This document shows positions 1-12,300 of a DNA stretch of 64,000 nucleotides, piece after piece; position 1 is the stretch's first letter, and the number at the start of each line of letters is the position of its first letter. This DNA is from Ridgeia piscesae. Lineage: Eukaryota; Annelida; Polychaeta; Sabellida; Siboglinidae. Below the pieces are notes generated by a model. It saw only the letters and a program-made list of their open reading frames with translations. It made no database searches and was not told the DNA's origin. Location: assembly GCA_025642075.2 (NCBI GenBank), contig JAODUO010000114.1, positions 569,501 through 633,500 on the forward strand. Direction: 5' to 3'. Made by a program: the position numbers and the translations under genes.

Positions 1-354
1 ACGAGAACAGTGCATATGTGAGTGAGAGCTCCACCGAGAAGGGCGTGCCCATGTCACATGAGGGCGCCCCTAGGGGCAGGGCAGGTAGCAAACTATCATC
101 GCGGCAGAGTGGCGGTCGTAACCACCGCGGTGGTCGCGATCGAGAACACACGAGCTACAGTGACAAGGTCATGGGGCAGCAAGGGTTCAGGAGTGAGCGC
201 AGACCGGCGGGTCCCCCTGGTGACAGAATGATCGGAGATCCAACAAGGACCGATGATGGCTTACAGGATGAGAGTCGGGGAGGTGCGGCAGGCCGCAGCA
301 ACAGCATGGGCATGCCTCCTCCACAGAGGGGAGAATCTGGACACAGGGGTAGAG
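1..354 (+). CDS. PRRC2: PRRC2 exon a (5' partial)
   Basis: Open from base 3 in the frame that joins the next exon. It encodes a disordered Arg/Gly/Ser-rich segment and ends at G|GTGTGT in phase 1. The true exon start may lie left of the window. Confidence 0.8.
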
Positions 355-3300
355 GTGTGTTCACATTTGTTGGTTTCTCATTCTAGCTACATTGTATGGA
401 GGATAGACTAACATTACTTGTGTTTTTGAATTAAACCAAAGTTGTATAACTACCTGTAATTTTCCTAAATATGATACATCGATTTAGTTAACTGACATGT
501 TTAAAAAAATCTTTAAATAATTCCTCCAAAGCACCATTAATTTACCATAATTTATTATTATCTTGCTATTTTTGTTGCTTTACATTGATTGAGCAAATCA
601 AGGTCATGTATCTAGTCAGTTTCTGTGTTTAAATCTGATGTGGATTGTTTAGGTGGCTCGAACCGAGGAGGGAAAGATGGTAGACTTCACTCGGCACCAC
701 CCGCCAGATCAAACGGCTCTGGGAAACCACCGTACAAGAGCAACAGCTTCATGGGTGAGAGGATGGACGACCGGCGAGATGAAAATAAGGAAAACCGCTC
801 ATCAAAGTAAGCACTCGAATGGGAATGGGTTGCTTATTGCTTATCATTAATATTATTGTTACACGATTGTTTAGCTGAATAATTACAGCTAAACAATTAG
901 TAAAATAATAAAAATGGTGAAATGTGTTTGCTGTGATGATCCATACATGATCTGTCAATCCCATGATTACATGTGATTATTACATTATTGAGATCTGAGC
1001 AAAAAGGTAATTTTTATGAATCTTTAGGAAAAGGTAACATGGTGAAATTGTTTTAACTTAATTTAATGAGGATATAGTTTTGGAACTAAGTAAAATAGAA
1101 ATGTTTACACGAATAACAAACTTCTCTGCTGTTGTTGTTTCAGCAAGGAGCGTCGATATGAGAGGAACCCACCTCCACCCAGATTTGCAAGGGGGGCTGC
1201 AAGTCGTGGCCGGGGTGGCCGAGGAGGCAGAGCACGTGGAGTCAGGGGTGGCAATAGTGCATCCAACCCCAGTGCTAACAACCCCCCGTTGATCAAACAG
1301 AACTCGTCGGACTTTGCGAACGAGGAATGGGAGACGGCGTCTGAGAGCAGTGATGTATTAGAGAAGTGTGACTCTCGTGACGATCTGCGGCGTGACCGGG
1401 AGAAGAGTGAAGCCAAGAAGAGCTTCTCGAGCCAGCGGCCAGGCAACGACCGGCAGAATAGGCACGTCAACTCAAACGACAACCGCAAGTCGAACTCCGT
1501 GGAACGCGGCAGCCACAGTGGTGGCGGTCAGCAGGGCAAGGAGCGGTCAGGGAACTCTGGCCGGGCTAATGGTGGTAGCAATGGTCAGCCAGGAGGGCAC
1601 CGAGGCGGAGGGGGAGCTAATAACCGGAATAAGTCTGGTGCAAAAAACGTTAATGCTGTCTATGTGGTTGATGGTGTACTACCCGAGAACCCTGCAGCCA
1701 TTCAGAATGCAATCAGTGGCCTCCAGAAGTAAGTTCGTTTCTATGTTGGTGCCGTTCTATGTCTTAATCTTATATAGAAACTTATTGTTTTTATTTGTGG
1801 TGTGAACAAAACAATTATGTAAATCAACAGACATTAACCCTTTAGGCCTCAAGTTAGCCAAACCCGCCCGAGTTCCGACAGCTCAAGTCGCCTAAGCCCG
1901 CCCCAAAATATTAATCCTATTCCAGAGACGCCCTCTGGAGGGTACTTTCAACTTGATTAACATATTGGCAATGCATTGTGGTCATTTCTTGCCACCGTTG
2001 ATATTCAACTGTTTGGGAGTTCCACACATTTTTTCAAACTGCCTCAGTTTTTGAGTTAGCAAAATGGCATCAAATGGGTGAATCATTTGACTGCAGAAGA
2101 CGTCTGCCAGAGTGTTTACTATTCAAGCCGTTTCAGATGTTGAATATGCGACTTTAGTCGATGCTTCATTTCAACAATCGTTGTTGAAGTTGGTTAGACA
2201 AGCTCATTTTGTAAACAATACATCTATGAGATGTACTGTACTCGGTGTCCCCTATTCTTCCATGAAGTCAATATGCTCAACTAGGACATGATACAATGAT
2301 TGGGTAGTAGTATTATAATTATTGTGGGATTAGTAAGTGCTGTAACTTGAGGAACTGTTCATTTGTTTACTTGCTGATGTTTCGACCGAGGCTAATTGGT
2401 GTGGTAGCGGAAACACTTAGCTGCCATACTAGACTGGGCACTAGCTTCTCATGTTGTCGAGTATGCTTCCATTGTATTTGAGTATATGCAACATATATCT
2501 AAGGTACAATAGTAATATTGGTACCAGTATGTAGGTAATTACATTGTCTTTTCAAATAAATACAACTTGTAGCAGTAAGAAATGAAGCCTTAAAAAGTTA
2601 CATTACGTAATATGTCATGTTATAGTAAAATATTGATATACCGGTGCATTATGTTATGGTTAACTTTTTTAATTAATGAAAAGCATATCTACATCCAGTG
2701 TGAAGAATTACATTGTAACAATAACATTCATTTATAATGTTGGGCATGTGATTCTAGTTGTGTATCCTGTGTTTATTCTTTATTGTTTACTGATACAGTG
2801 TCAAAACTGTTTACAGAAGCAAAGTCCAAAAGCCAGATCTGAGTGATGTGGCAAAGGTGCAGAAAATCAAAAAGGAGAAGAAAGATGCTCTTGCGAACAT
2901 AGACATCAATAACATCGCTGGTAAGACTTTTCATAGAATTTCCTTGGTTGTTTTTGTTTCATCGCTTACAAAATAGCAGGGCCCTATGAATGATGACTAG
3001 ATAAAACTATAATATCTTAAAATTTGCAAACTTCATTTGCCTATAATGATGCAGCTGAGATGACATCGCTGTCTGTGGATGTTGCAGGTGTTGTTGTCAT
3101 TGACGACCAGCCAGAGGTGTCCATCGATGATCCTGCATTCTTATTTGAGAACAACGAGGGCTTTCACGAAGTGTTGTCCAAGAAGATGATGAAGAGTAAA
3201 CAGAAGGCAGCGGCTGCAGTCGAGGAGTCAGAAAAGAAAGCAGAGCTACAGTCTAAGAAGAGGGAAGCTGCACGCGAAAAGGTACTTACTGCTTATGGAA

Positions 3301-6300
3301 AGTATGGTGATTAATGCAAGATGTGAAGATAGTCATCTTTTTTAACATAGGGCAAACATGTGGACAGAGTATCAATGGTCAGGTTTTAGCCGAATGAAAT
3401 ATGTAGTTATTATTTCTTGAAATTAGTAGGGTTTGTTAAAAGTTCTGTGACGTGCCACTATTTACGTTGACGATTGTTGCAATCTGTCAATCCCATGACT
3501 CTACATGAGACCTGAGCAAATCATGTTATCTTACCATGTGGCTGAAGAAGGCACTATGTGATAGGCGTACAGTTTATTCATATTAATGCCTAATTTACAA
3601 TTCAGTAGATACACAGATAAGTTGTATAGGGCTTATATATTATTGTTATTATATAAATAGTAATGGGTAATGATTTCACGAGCAGATGAATTGTGTGTAG
3701 TGTGTATAATATGCAGCAGGCAAATATGCACTTTGATGTGACTAATGTCTGTCCTACTCTGTACCAGGCTCTCCAGAAGGCTCACAGTGGGGCTTCTTCG
3801 GGTGACCAGAAGCGCCACAGCAAACTGCCCCCGCGACTCGCAAAGCAGCGGGAACAGAAGGAGAAGGGCAAGCAACACACGAAGGCACCGACTGAGGCTC
3901 CAGCGCGACCGTCAGCTGTGGTCGTGAGCACCACACAGCAGAGACAGGCACCCGCTGCAGAGGGGCAGGTACAGCAGCCGAGGGAGCCAGGCAAGACGTT
4001 CATGCCGAACATTGAGAACTGGGACAACGAGATGGCAAACAACATTCCCGCTACATCTAACTCAGCCGCACCTACCTCGGTCGAAGTGCAGGGAGCTCGA
4101 AGTAAGTTCAATTCGGTTCGGTGATGTTGTTAAATTGCTAACTCAAGCACTACTGCTGATGTGATAACACAGTGCCAATTCACAGCCCCCAAATCTCTGC
4201 TGACTTGTAAACACGGCAGCGTGCATATGACGTCATTTCCCTAGCGACGTGAAAACATGTCGCTAGCAATTGGCTGATCTTGTAAAACTTGCTTATTGGC
4301 TCTTATTTAACTCTTTACTGGGTAGACAGCCTTCTTATTTTACACCCTGCTGTGGGCAGACAATTTTAAGATGGCATCCATCTGTGAGTTATGCTGCATG
4401 TTGCTTGCATTAAAATTCTAATAACTTGACAACCGATGCATGAAAATATATGAAATTAATTGCACTGTACGTGGAATGATTGTGTGAATAAAATGTGTTA
4501 TTAAAATTTATGTGTTGCAATCAATTACATTTCAGATCTTGAAGCAAACTTTAACAATTATGATGAAAAAATAAATAAGCAACTTCATCATGCTACATAT
4601 TAATTTTTTTTAGAAACTAATGTAGCCATGTGTGTTAGTTTTATCCTAGTAAAACATTTATCCAATTTTGACGGTTAGTTTTCAAATTATAATTGCTTTT
4701 GTAAACAACGCCAATGCGACGGAAAACAAAAAACATGCAATAATTTACAAAATGACTATCGTTTACCGATCATATGCCGAATGGAATGTTCTTTTCGTAT
4801 GTAAAATCAACACTCGGAAAACCAAGGGTAGCAGACTCCTTTCACAAATAGATGCTCCCTTATCAGAAGCAATGTGCATATTAATAAAATACCCTAAAAT
4901 AAATCGACCAAACGAAGTACAGACGGTGATCCGATCAACAAAATGGCTGCATAGCGGCGAAATGAACATGCCACCAACGGGTCATCTTCTTCGTATCTCA
5001 ACAACGAAAAGTTGCACAAACAACGTAGATAGATGATCACAGGGTCTCCGTGATCGCTGTCGACTTTATTCACGTTGTAAACATCGATATCCGACCCAAA
5101 ATCGTCAAGAAATGATCCCAGTAATATTCACCAAATGCCGCACGATGTCGGAGGTTAACTAGACGAAGGCACTTCAATATCCTTCCAAATAAACTCGCTT
5201 AATTCGCAAACGAAAAGTATTTTTCACAAGATGGCGACAGCACATGTTTCCGTGACCTACATAGAGCTTAGATCAGCAGTTTGAGCTGGCTGGTTAATGT
5301 AAAAGAAGGATGTGATCACGGTAAACAAAAGGCCCACGAACTGTGAGTTTACTGGGCGGTTTTGGACGGTCTGCGCATACGAGGGGTTGGGCGGTTTTGG
5401 ACGGTCTGCGCAGTAAAGAGTTAAACAGCCAATAGAAGACAAGCTTTGAATTAACATAACAAATAATATAGGTCACCATTTCATTTCTAAGCAAATTTTT
5501 GATTGGAAGTTGAGCAACTGCCATATTGTCAAGACAATGCTCTGCTGTTTGTTTCTGAAGTCCTGGCTGTCATCAGTGTTGGTTCTTGACCGATATATTT
5601 TCTTTGTCCTTGTGTTTTTGATCTTGTTTCATTGCCAACTCCATTTACAAAAAAAATTCATCTTGTAATTTAATCCCTAACCTGCCAAACTAAAAACACA
5701 ATCCTCATGTTTTTTATTAGTAAATAATTTTTTTAAAGTAATGGAAATGTTCATCATTACCTGATTTTACGAAGACCCTGCCTGAATAGTGTTGACTAAT
5801 CGTGACTCTTGACTGTAGGTACAGCTGCAGTGGCTAGTGCCCGCCCATTCTCCATGGCTATGCCCATCCCTGCTCCCATTCCCCTTGTCAATGCATGGGA
5901 GAAGCGTATCCAGCTCGCCAGCAGTGTTGTCCCTCCGATGGTCAGCATCCCTGTCACTGACCTCAAGTATGACAAGAATGACCAGCATGACAGCGGCATA
6001 GATGTGAGTGAGCCTCTCAACTCGGCCACATCGTCGACACGAAGCTCTCCCAACAATGAGGGAAAGATGAAGACTGAGGACATTCTCAATAGGGTAAGTT
6101 ATGTACAGTAACTGTTCGTGAATTGTCATTTGTTCCAGTTTTCGTTACCTCAATAACCACCTACTTGCCAAACGATTTGTTGTTTTGGCAATGTTTGCCT
6201 AGTGGGACAATGCATCAAGTATAATTTTTCTTTTATTTTCTATAACAAAGATTGCTTGATGCTCGCTGGAGTTGATAAACTCTCAGAAAGTGAGAAATTG

Positions 6301-9300
6301 TTGACCAGAATGGGTGTAAATTTCAATTTGGTGCCACAATGAGCTTTGGTGTGTTTGTATGACAGTGAGTAAATGTTTGTGAATATGCAGGGGTCCAAGA
6401 GTTCCATAGTGGATATGGAATTCCATATCTGAAGCTTTGGTCATTTCTTGGACATTTTCAGGCAGTCCACGAGTGTATTGTTTATTATCTTGGTTTACAG
6501 TCACCAACGTATGAAGTTGTTGAGCTACAACTGCCAAACATAATGTCATGATTATTACTGACATCTATGGGTTTGCAGATTTCCTTGCATCACAAAAAGA
6601 ATTCGCCCTGTGATGCTACCATAACTGACATCTAAATCTTTCACCCCTGAATATGTGTATGGTGAAAAATTATTTCTGCAGCATAGCTTCAGTTACTTTG
6701 CGACAGATATATGGTAGATGACATCTGTCTGTTGGGTGTGTCAACTAAAAGACAGTCCTGTTGTGTTTGTTCACCTTGCTATGTATACTACTAACTCGTT
6801 TGTTGTTATAGATAAACGAGAAGATGAACCAGCAGAATGTGAGCAACTACATAGATGACCAGGTTGTAGCCAAGGACTTGTTGAACAAGGCTCCATTTGC
6901 CAAGCCACAGAGACAACAGAAGGTATTGTTTTTGTGTTTGTGAACCGTTGCTTTGGTTCTGCTGTGATGATTCATCATTATAATCTGTCAATCCCATGAT
7001 TGTCCATGATTACAATTTATAATTCTGAGCAGAACAAAACCTATTTGGTGATTGATTAATTCACATGTTAATGAGTAATGCGTTGGCTATGATACTCAAT
7101 ATTATTTATGTTGTGTTTGTAATGCACGCAGACGACGAGTGCTGGGTATGTCAAAGACCAGCTTACTTGCCAAATGATTGGATGATACTGATAACATAAT
7201 CTATTGGAACAGAACACAATGAATTGACCACTGAGCCATGAAGATGCTGCATAAACAGTATTATTCCTAAATGAAAAAGGAAGTCAGATGCAAACAACCT
7301 GGCCAGGAACACTTGTCACATTAGCCCTTCTGTTGCAGGGAGTGGCGCCTGGCAAGCCATGTAATGGCAGTCGCAAGGTAGCTCCAATGAAGGTGAACGA
7401 GAATAAAGCCATCAAGAAACCAGACTCGAGCAAAGCCAAGTCAACAAGTTCAGTCGAACCAATACAGTTGCCCCCTAGCTTCAAGGGTGCCTTCAAGTTT
7501 GGCAAGGTATGGCTTGTTGTGTCCATCATTATTCAATTTAGAAATGCAGTTGTACTCATATTAAATTAATCAAACAGGGCATGTTATAGATGTCACAACT
7601 GGTAGCATTTTCTGTATGCCAGGCAGAACATTGCACGTCTGGAATTGCAGCTTTGCACCAGTCACCTCACTTGATGCTTCTGCAGTGATGAATTATCATT
7701 ATAATCTGTCAATCCCATGATTTCCCATGATTACAGTTTATAATTCTGAACAGCGCATCATCCATCTATACAGTTTGCACGTGCTTGATAATATGTAATG
7801 TGTATGAAATAAACAATCTGCCAAATGTCAAGTGTTTTGAGCAAGGACATTATATAAGAACATAGTTTTAAGTTATGTTAATGAGTAATTGTTGTGTAGG
7901 AATCCTATGTGTAAATACTATCCTGGTTTCGTAGGCAGTTGCTATTATGTACTTCTATTATCCATACAACTGCTGCATGATAAATGATTGATATGTAGTA
8001 GCGTAGTAGCTTGGATTGAGCTCTGGACTCGACTAAGAGAACCCAGGTTCGAATCCTATGCTGCCATGTAAAACCTTGGGCAGTTTTTTCAATCCTCATT
8101 GCTCCAATTTACTCAGCTGTATGAATGAATACCTGGCTATAGATACTGGTGATGGTAGGAATAGTCTTCGCTCATTAATTGCAGTGTAGCTGGATGCTTC
8201 CCAGAGAAGCCTAGATGATGTCCTATTGAACAGGTCTGCCAGGCTATAAAGTGTAGGGCACTTTCAGCAATCCTGATGATTAGATATTGCGCTATATATG
8301 AATTTAATTTATATATATTGTATGGGTGATATCTTGTATGGGTGCGTTTTATTGTAGGGCCAAGACTCATCCAAGCTGCAGCTGGAGTTCACCTTTGATG
8401 ACAAGTTGGACCAGATCAGTGAGGAGAAGCATGCCAGCTCGACGGAGATAGGTGACCCACCACAACCCATCCCCATGCCCAACCAGTCCACCTCCCACCA
8501 GTCTCCCACATTCCCCACGCCCGAGGACCTGGGAATGAAGATTGCATCCGTGAAGAAGGTCTGGGAGAGTCACTCCATCACTCCCGTCTTTGACCACAGG
8601 TGAGTGCCATTTTGTGTGTCATTTACAAGTAGAATGCAATATTTTGATAGGGCATCGTTGAAGTGTTATCTTCTCAATATAAATTATGCAACGGCAAGTC
8701 TTCAGTTAGATTGATAATGTATACAGGAATCTAAACAATACTTAAAAAATCTGAAACCATAGGCTCCTAAAAAATGAATTTTGTTTGAACTTGCATTCCT
8801 ACCTTGAATCTACGATAGGTCATTGCTTTAACCCATTTTATCTGGAATACGATTCTAGTCGTAGTTACCCTTTTTATCCGGAATACGATTCTAGTCGTAG
8901 TTTGCACTTGACACGGCTTCCCTGCACTCTGATGTTTTGGAATCCCATTGGCTGGTTAACACCGAATGACGTCAATATATCGGGATCACTAGGAAACCCA
9001 TATTTTTCAACCAATCAGTGCTGTTCTTTGGGTATTTGCAGTACAAAACGGGTACCCCCAAGCTAAAGTGAAATCAAAGATGGCGTCGAGTCGCAGACCG
9101 TTAAATGTTGAAGTATTTTGAAGGATACCTCCGCTAATTTACTTCATACTGGTGATGATAAGAAAGCAGACAAGTGGATGGACGGTTATGGTATTTTAAG
9201 CGACATTTGTCTGTGAAGACATACTTTAAAGCCTCCGAAGTGGTGTCAACCGACAACGGCATCCATTTTCGTCCACCTCGCAACACGCCATATTTTAGGC

Positions 9301-12300
9301 GCCAACAAGTTAAGATTATTTCTAACAACATAACTACTTCATAAATAAAGTGATGTTGAAATGTTGACCAAAGTTGTTACTTTAGAGTACTTCTTTATTA
9401 GTTATAAGAAATGAGCCACAAAATTATACATAGTTAACAGAAAATATTTCACAAATTTGCATAATTCCGCTCAGCGGCACCACATGTTGGCGATTCAATC
9501 GACTGACATGGGGGTAGTACAAACAATTTTACATAATGAGATTATTATCCAAGATGTGTGGATAAGTTGTATACCTTTATTTTCAGCAGAGACTAATGCA
9601 TAAAATAAACTCGACTTGCTCTTTGACATGTTGCCTCTTTCATGGCAATATGGCAGGTGAAAAGTAATGTGACAAACCTCAACATAGGTTTGAATTTATT
9701 GGGCATGTTTTGTCATATGCCACATATAATATATATGATAAAACTATGAGTTTCTCGGTGCGACTTGATAGTTTATTTTATCTATTTTCTAAAGGTATAT
9801 CACATTTAAAAATTGATTGAGAAGTAATAAAGTTATGTTTATATTAATTGAAGGCCTGTCATTTTTTAATGCTGACAGATTGGTTTGAGGAAATGATCAG
9901 GAACTGGCTGCAACTCGTCTGCACTAGCTTCAGGATAAAATGGGTTAATGATGACCCTAGTATGTCCCTGTTTGTTTTTTTGCAAAATGGGTCTTGTTTG
10001 TTGTGTCTCTTAAGTGAATGACATTGCTGTGTTTGCAGTATCCCCAGCAGTGGTGCTCCGATGCCTGACGCGTCGCCTGCCTCGCCTTGTGACAGCTCTG
10101 TGACAACAGTATCGACTGCATTCACTAACTTCAGCAGTGCCATGGACAATGTGATTGGCCAGCCGGCGTCGGCGGCACCAGTTGACAGGTTGACGCAGTC
10201 CGATGCGGGCACAGCCAACACAAACGGCGTTGTGACGTTGGTAGCGACGTCGGAGCTGATGGCCGTGGACAGCAGCGATCATCACCAGCTGATCGCTACG
10301 TCGAAGGTGCTGGTTGAAAATGTGAGTCATCAGCCAACTGTGGCCTGCACCGACACGGTGCTCTCTGCCGCCAGTCTGCTCGGTGGCACCGTCCCCTCGG
10401 CCATGCACACAGGGGCCAGTAATGTGTGTAAGGTAAGGTGCTGAACCTACCTGCTGTAGTGGCCACGCATGGTCTGCATGTCTCCTCGTGCATGTGTGCA
10501 TGCACCACGTGACCGGTCTCGCTCGCTCTCTGTCCGCTGGCTGTCTGTCTCTCTGCTTCGAAGCACGTCTATCTTGTAAATACCTTCCGTGTTCTGGTTT
10601 CTGTGTGTGTGTGTGTGTGTGTGTGCGTGCGCGCGCGCGTTGATAGCGCAGGTGACTTTGCAAGTTACCTTGTTGTTGTGTGGTTGGCAGCTTGTGCATG
10701 TCTGCTTGGGTGTTGTAAACAGAACAGTACCTTGCAGGGGTGGACGGGCAACGATACAGGTTTGTTGTGGAACATTCTCAGTTGTTTGTCACTAATAACT
10801 TGGCCAAGTTGCCAATCTTTAGATGGCATTCGCTTGCTGTATTTTGCTCTTTACTTCTGTCATCTGTGTCGATGCTTGACACCCAAACACCCTATGTAAC
10901 GTGCATGAACAAAGAGAACTCACACAGGCCTGTGCAATGCGGGCCTCATCCCTTTTACTTGGTGTTTACAAACTTGATTGTTTCTATTGTGATTTTTTTT
11001 AAACTAATACAATCATTATATCTTCACTGCTAATGCAACTTTACTTTGGGAAATCCTTGCGGAGTGACATACATAGAACTTTAGAAATTGTGTTGAGTTT
11101 CTGTTATGTATATTTTTAGCCGTATAACATTGATGGATCTGATATTTAAGTTGACATCAGTGACTGATAGTGTCGCATAGAAAATTCTGATTAATGGTGT
11201 CTATATTTTAAATGACTTACGATTAATAGTGTCAATATTTTGAATGGTAAATTCCACAACCAACTCAGCTGTAATTTGATATGTGGTCCACAGCACCATA
11301 ACGATTACATGCGATATGATTTATGCAATGTAAGGCCCACTTGCGTAACTTTCTATGTTACAATTGTGACGAGTTATGTGACCTGTCAACTTGTGTGACC
11401 TGTTGACTGGTTGTGTGACTTTGACTGGTTGTGTGACTTATGTATGAGTTGTGTGACTTATTGACTGGTTGTGTGACCTGTCGACAAGTTGTGTTACACT
11501 GGTTATATGACATCCAGTGATTGTGTGACTTGTATGGTTGTATGACCTGTCGACAAGTTGTGTGACTTGTTGGCTGGTTGTGTGGCTTGTGTATAAATTG
11601 TGTTACTTGTGTCAGACAAGTGAGACATGTGCCTTGTTGCCAGGTGAAGCCCCAGCAACTGCAGCAGCCTCCTGCACCGTCTCCATCAGTTGTGTCAATG
11701 CAGAGTATTGCCAATCCCCCCAGTCCGGCACAGATGATCATAGCTGCTGCACAGGTGTCTCAGTATCACCCCTTCCAGTTTGGCTCGGCACAACTGCTCA
11801 CTCCAGCCCAGGAGCCACGGGTATGTGTCTTTCCTGTCACCTCGCGCTATGTGTATGCAGTAGTAACATGAGTTTCTGCATGTTTGTTCCCTAATAGATT
11901 TTTTTGTTCTTTATGAACTTGGCAAAACATTTTTTATTTACATTTGATTTGTAGATGTGTTGTTTTTAATTTTGTTTAGTGGGATCGAGAACATAGATGC
12001 CAATTCTTTTATTTCGGTAGGGTGTAGATTGTTAAATTTGTAGTTGTAAATATAATTTATGCATCACTAGGTAAATCTGAAACTGCTAATACACAAAACA
12101 AATGATATGGCCATAAAATAATTAGGCAACTGTCCAGTTCGTTGATTTATGTTTTGAACATACGTTGTATGTATCTTGCAGTACTCACAGCCCCCAAGCT
12201 ATGCCTTTGGCATGTCGCAGCAGCAACCCCAGGCTCCATCAGTATCAGCAACCCAACCTGGCGGTCCACTTGGTGGCAGCAGTCAGCCAAGTCTCTTCCT

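Larger units (their letters stand above)
10433..11643 (+). other. PRRC2 intron k/l
   Basis: 1.2-kb intron with a GT/GC dinucleotide tract near its start and a degenerate repeat tract before the acceptor, listed separately. Nothing else recognised. Confidence 0.6.

Noticed and set aside
2985..3060. Possible further C/D snoRNA (TGATGA near 2990, CTGA near 3055)
   Set aside because: No terminal stem, no shared guide, and the D box would overlap the branch/acceptor region before 3087.
4668..5036. 122-codon open frame in a PRRC2 intron
   Set aside because: Lies inside the TTAA-flanked element, resembles no family I know and shows no transposase motif.
8030..8070. tRNA gene (GGTTCGAATCC B box)
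   Set aside because: No cloverleaf or acceptor stem; the sequence continues into a SINE body and tail.
10010..10699. 229-codon minus-strand frame
   Set aside because: Antisense shadow of PRRC2 exon k plus a GT/GC microsatellite; His/Arg-rich with no family features.
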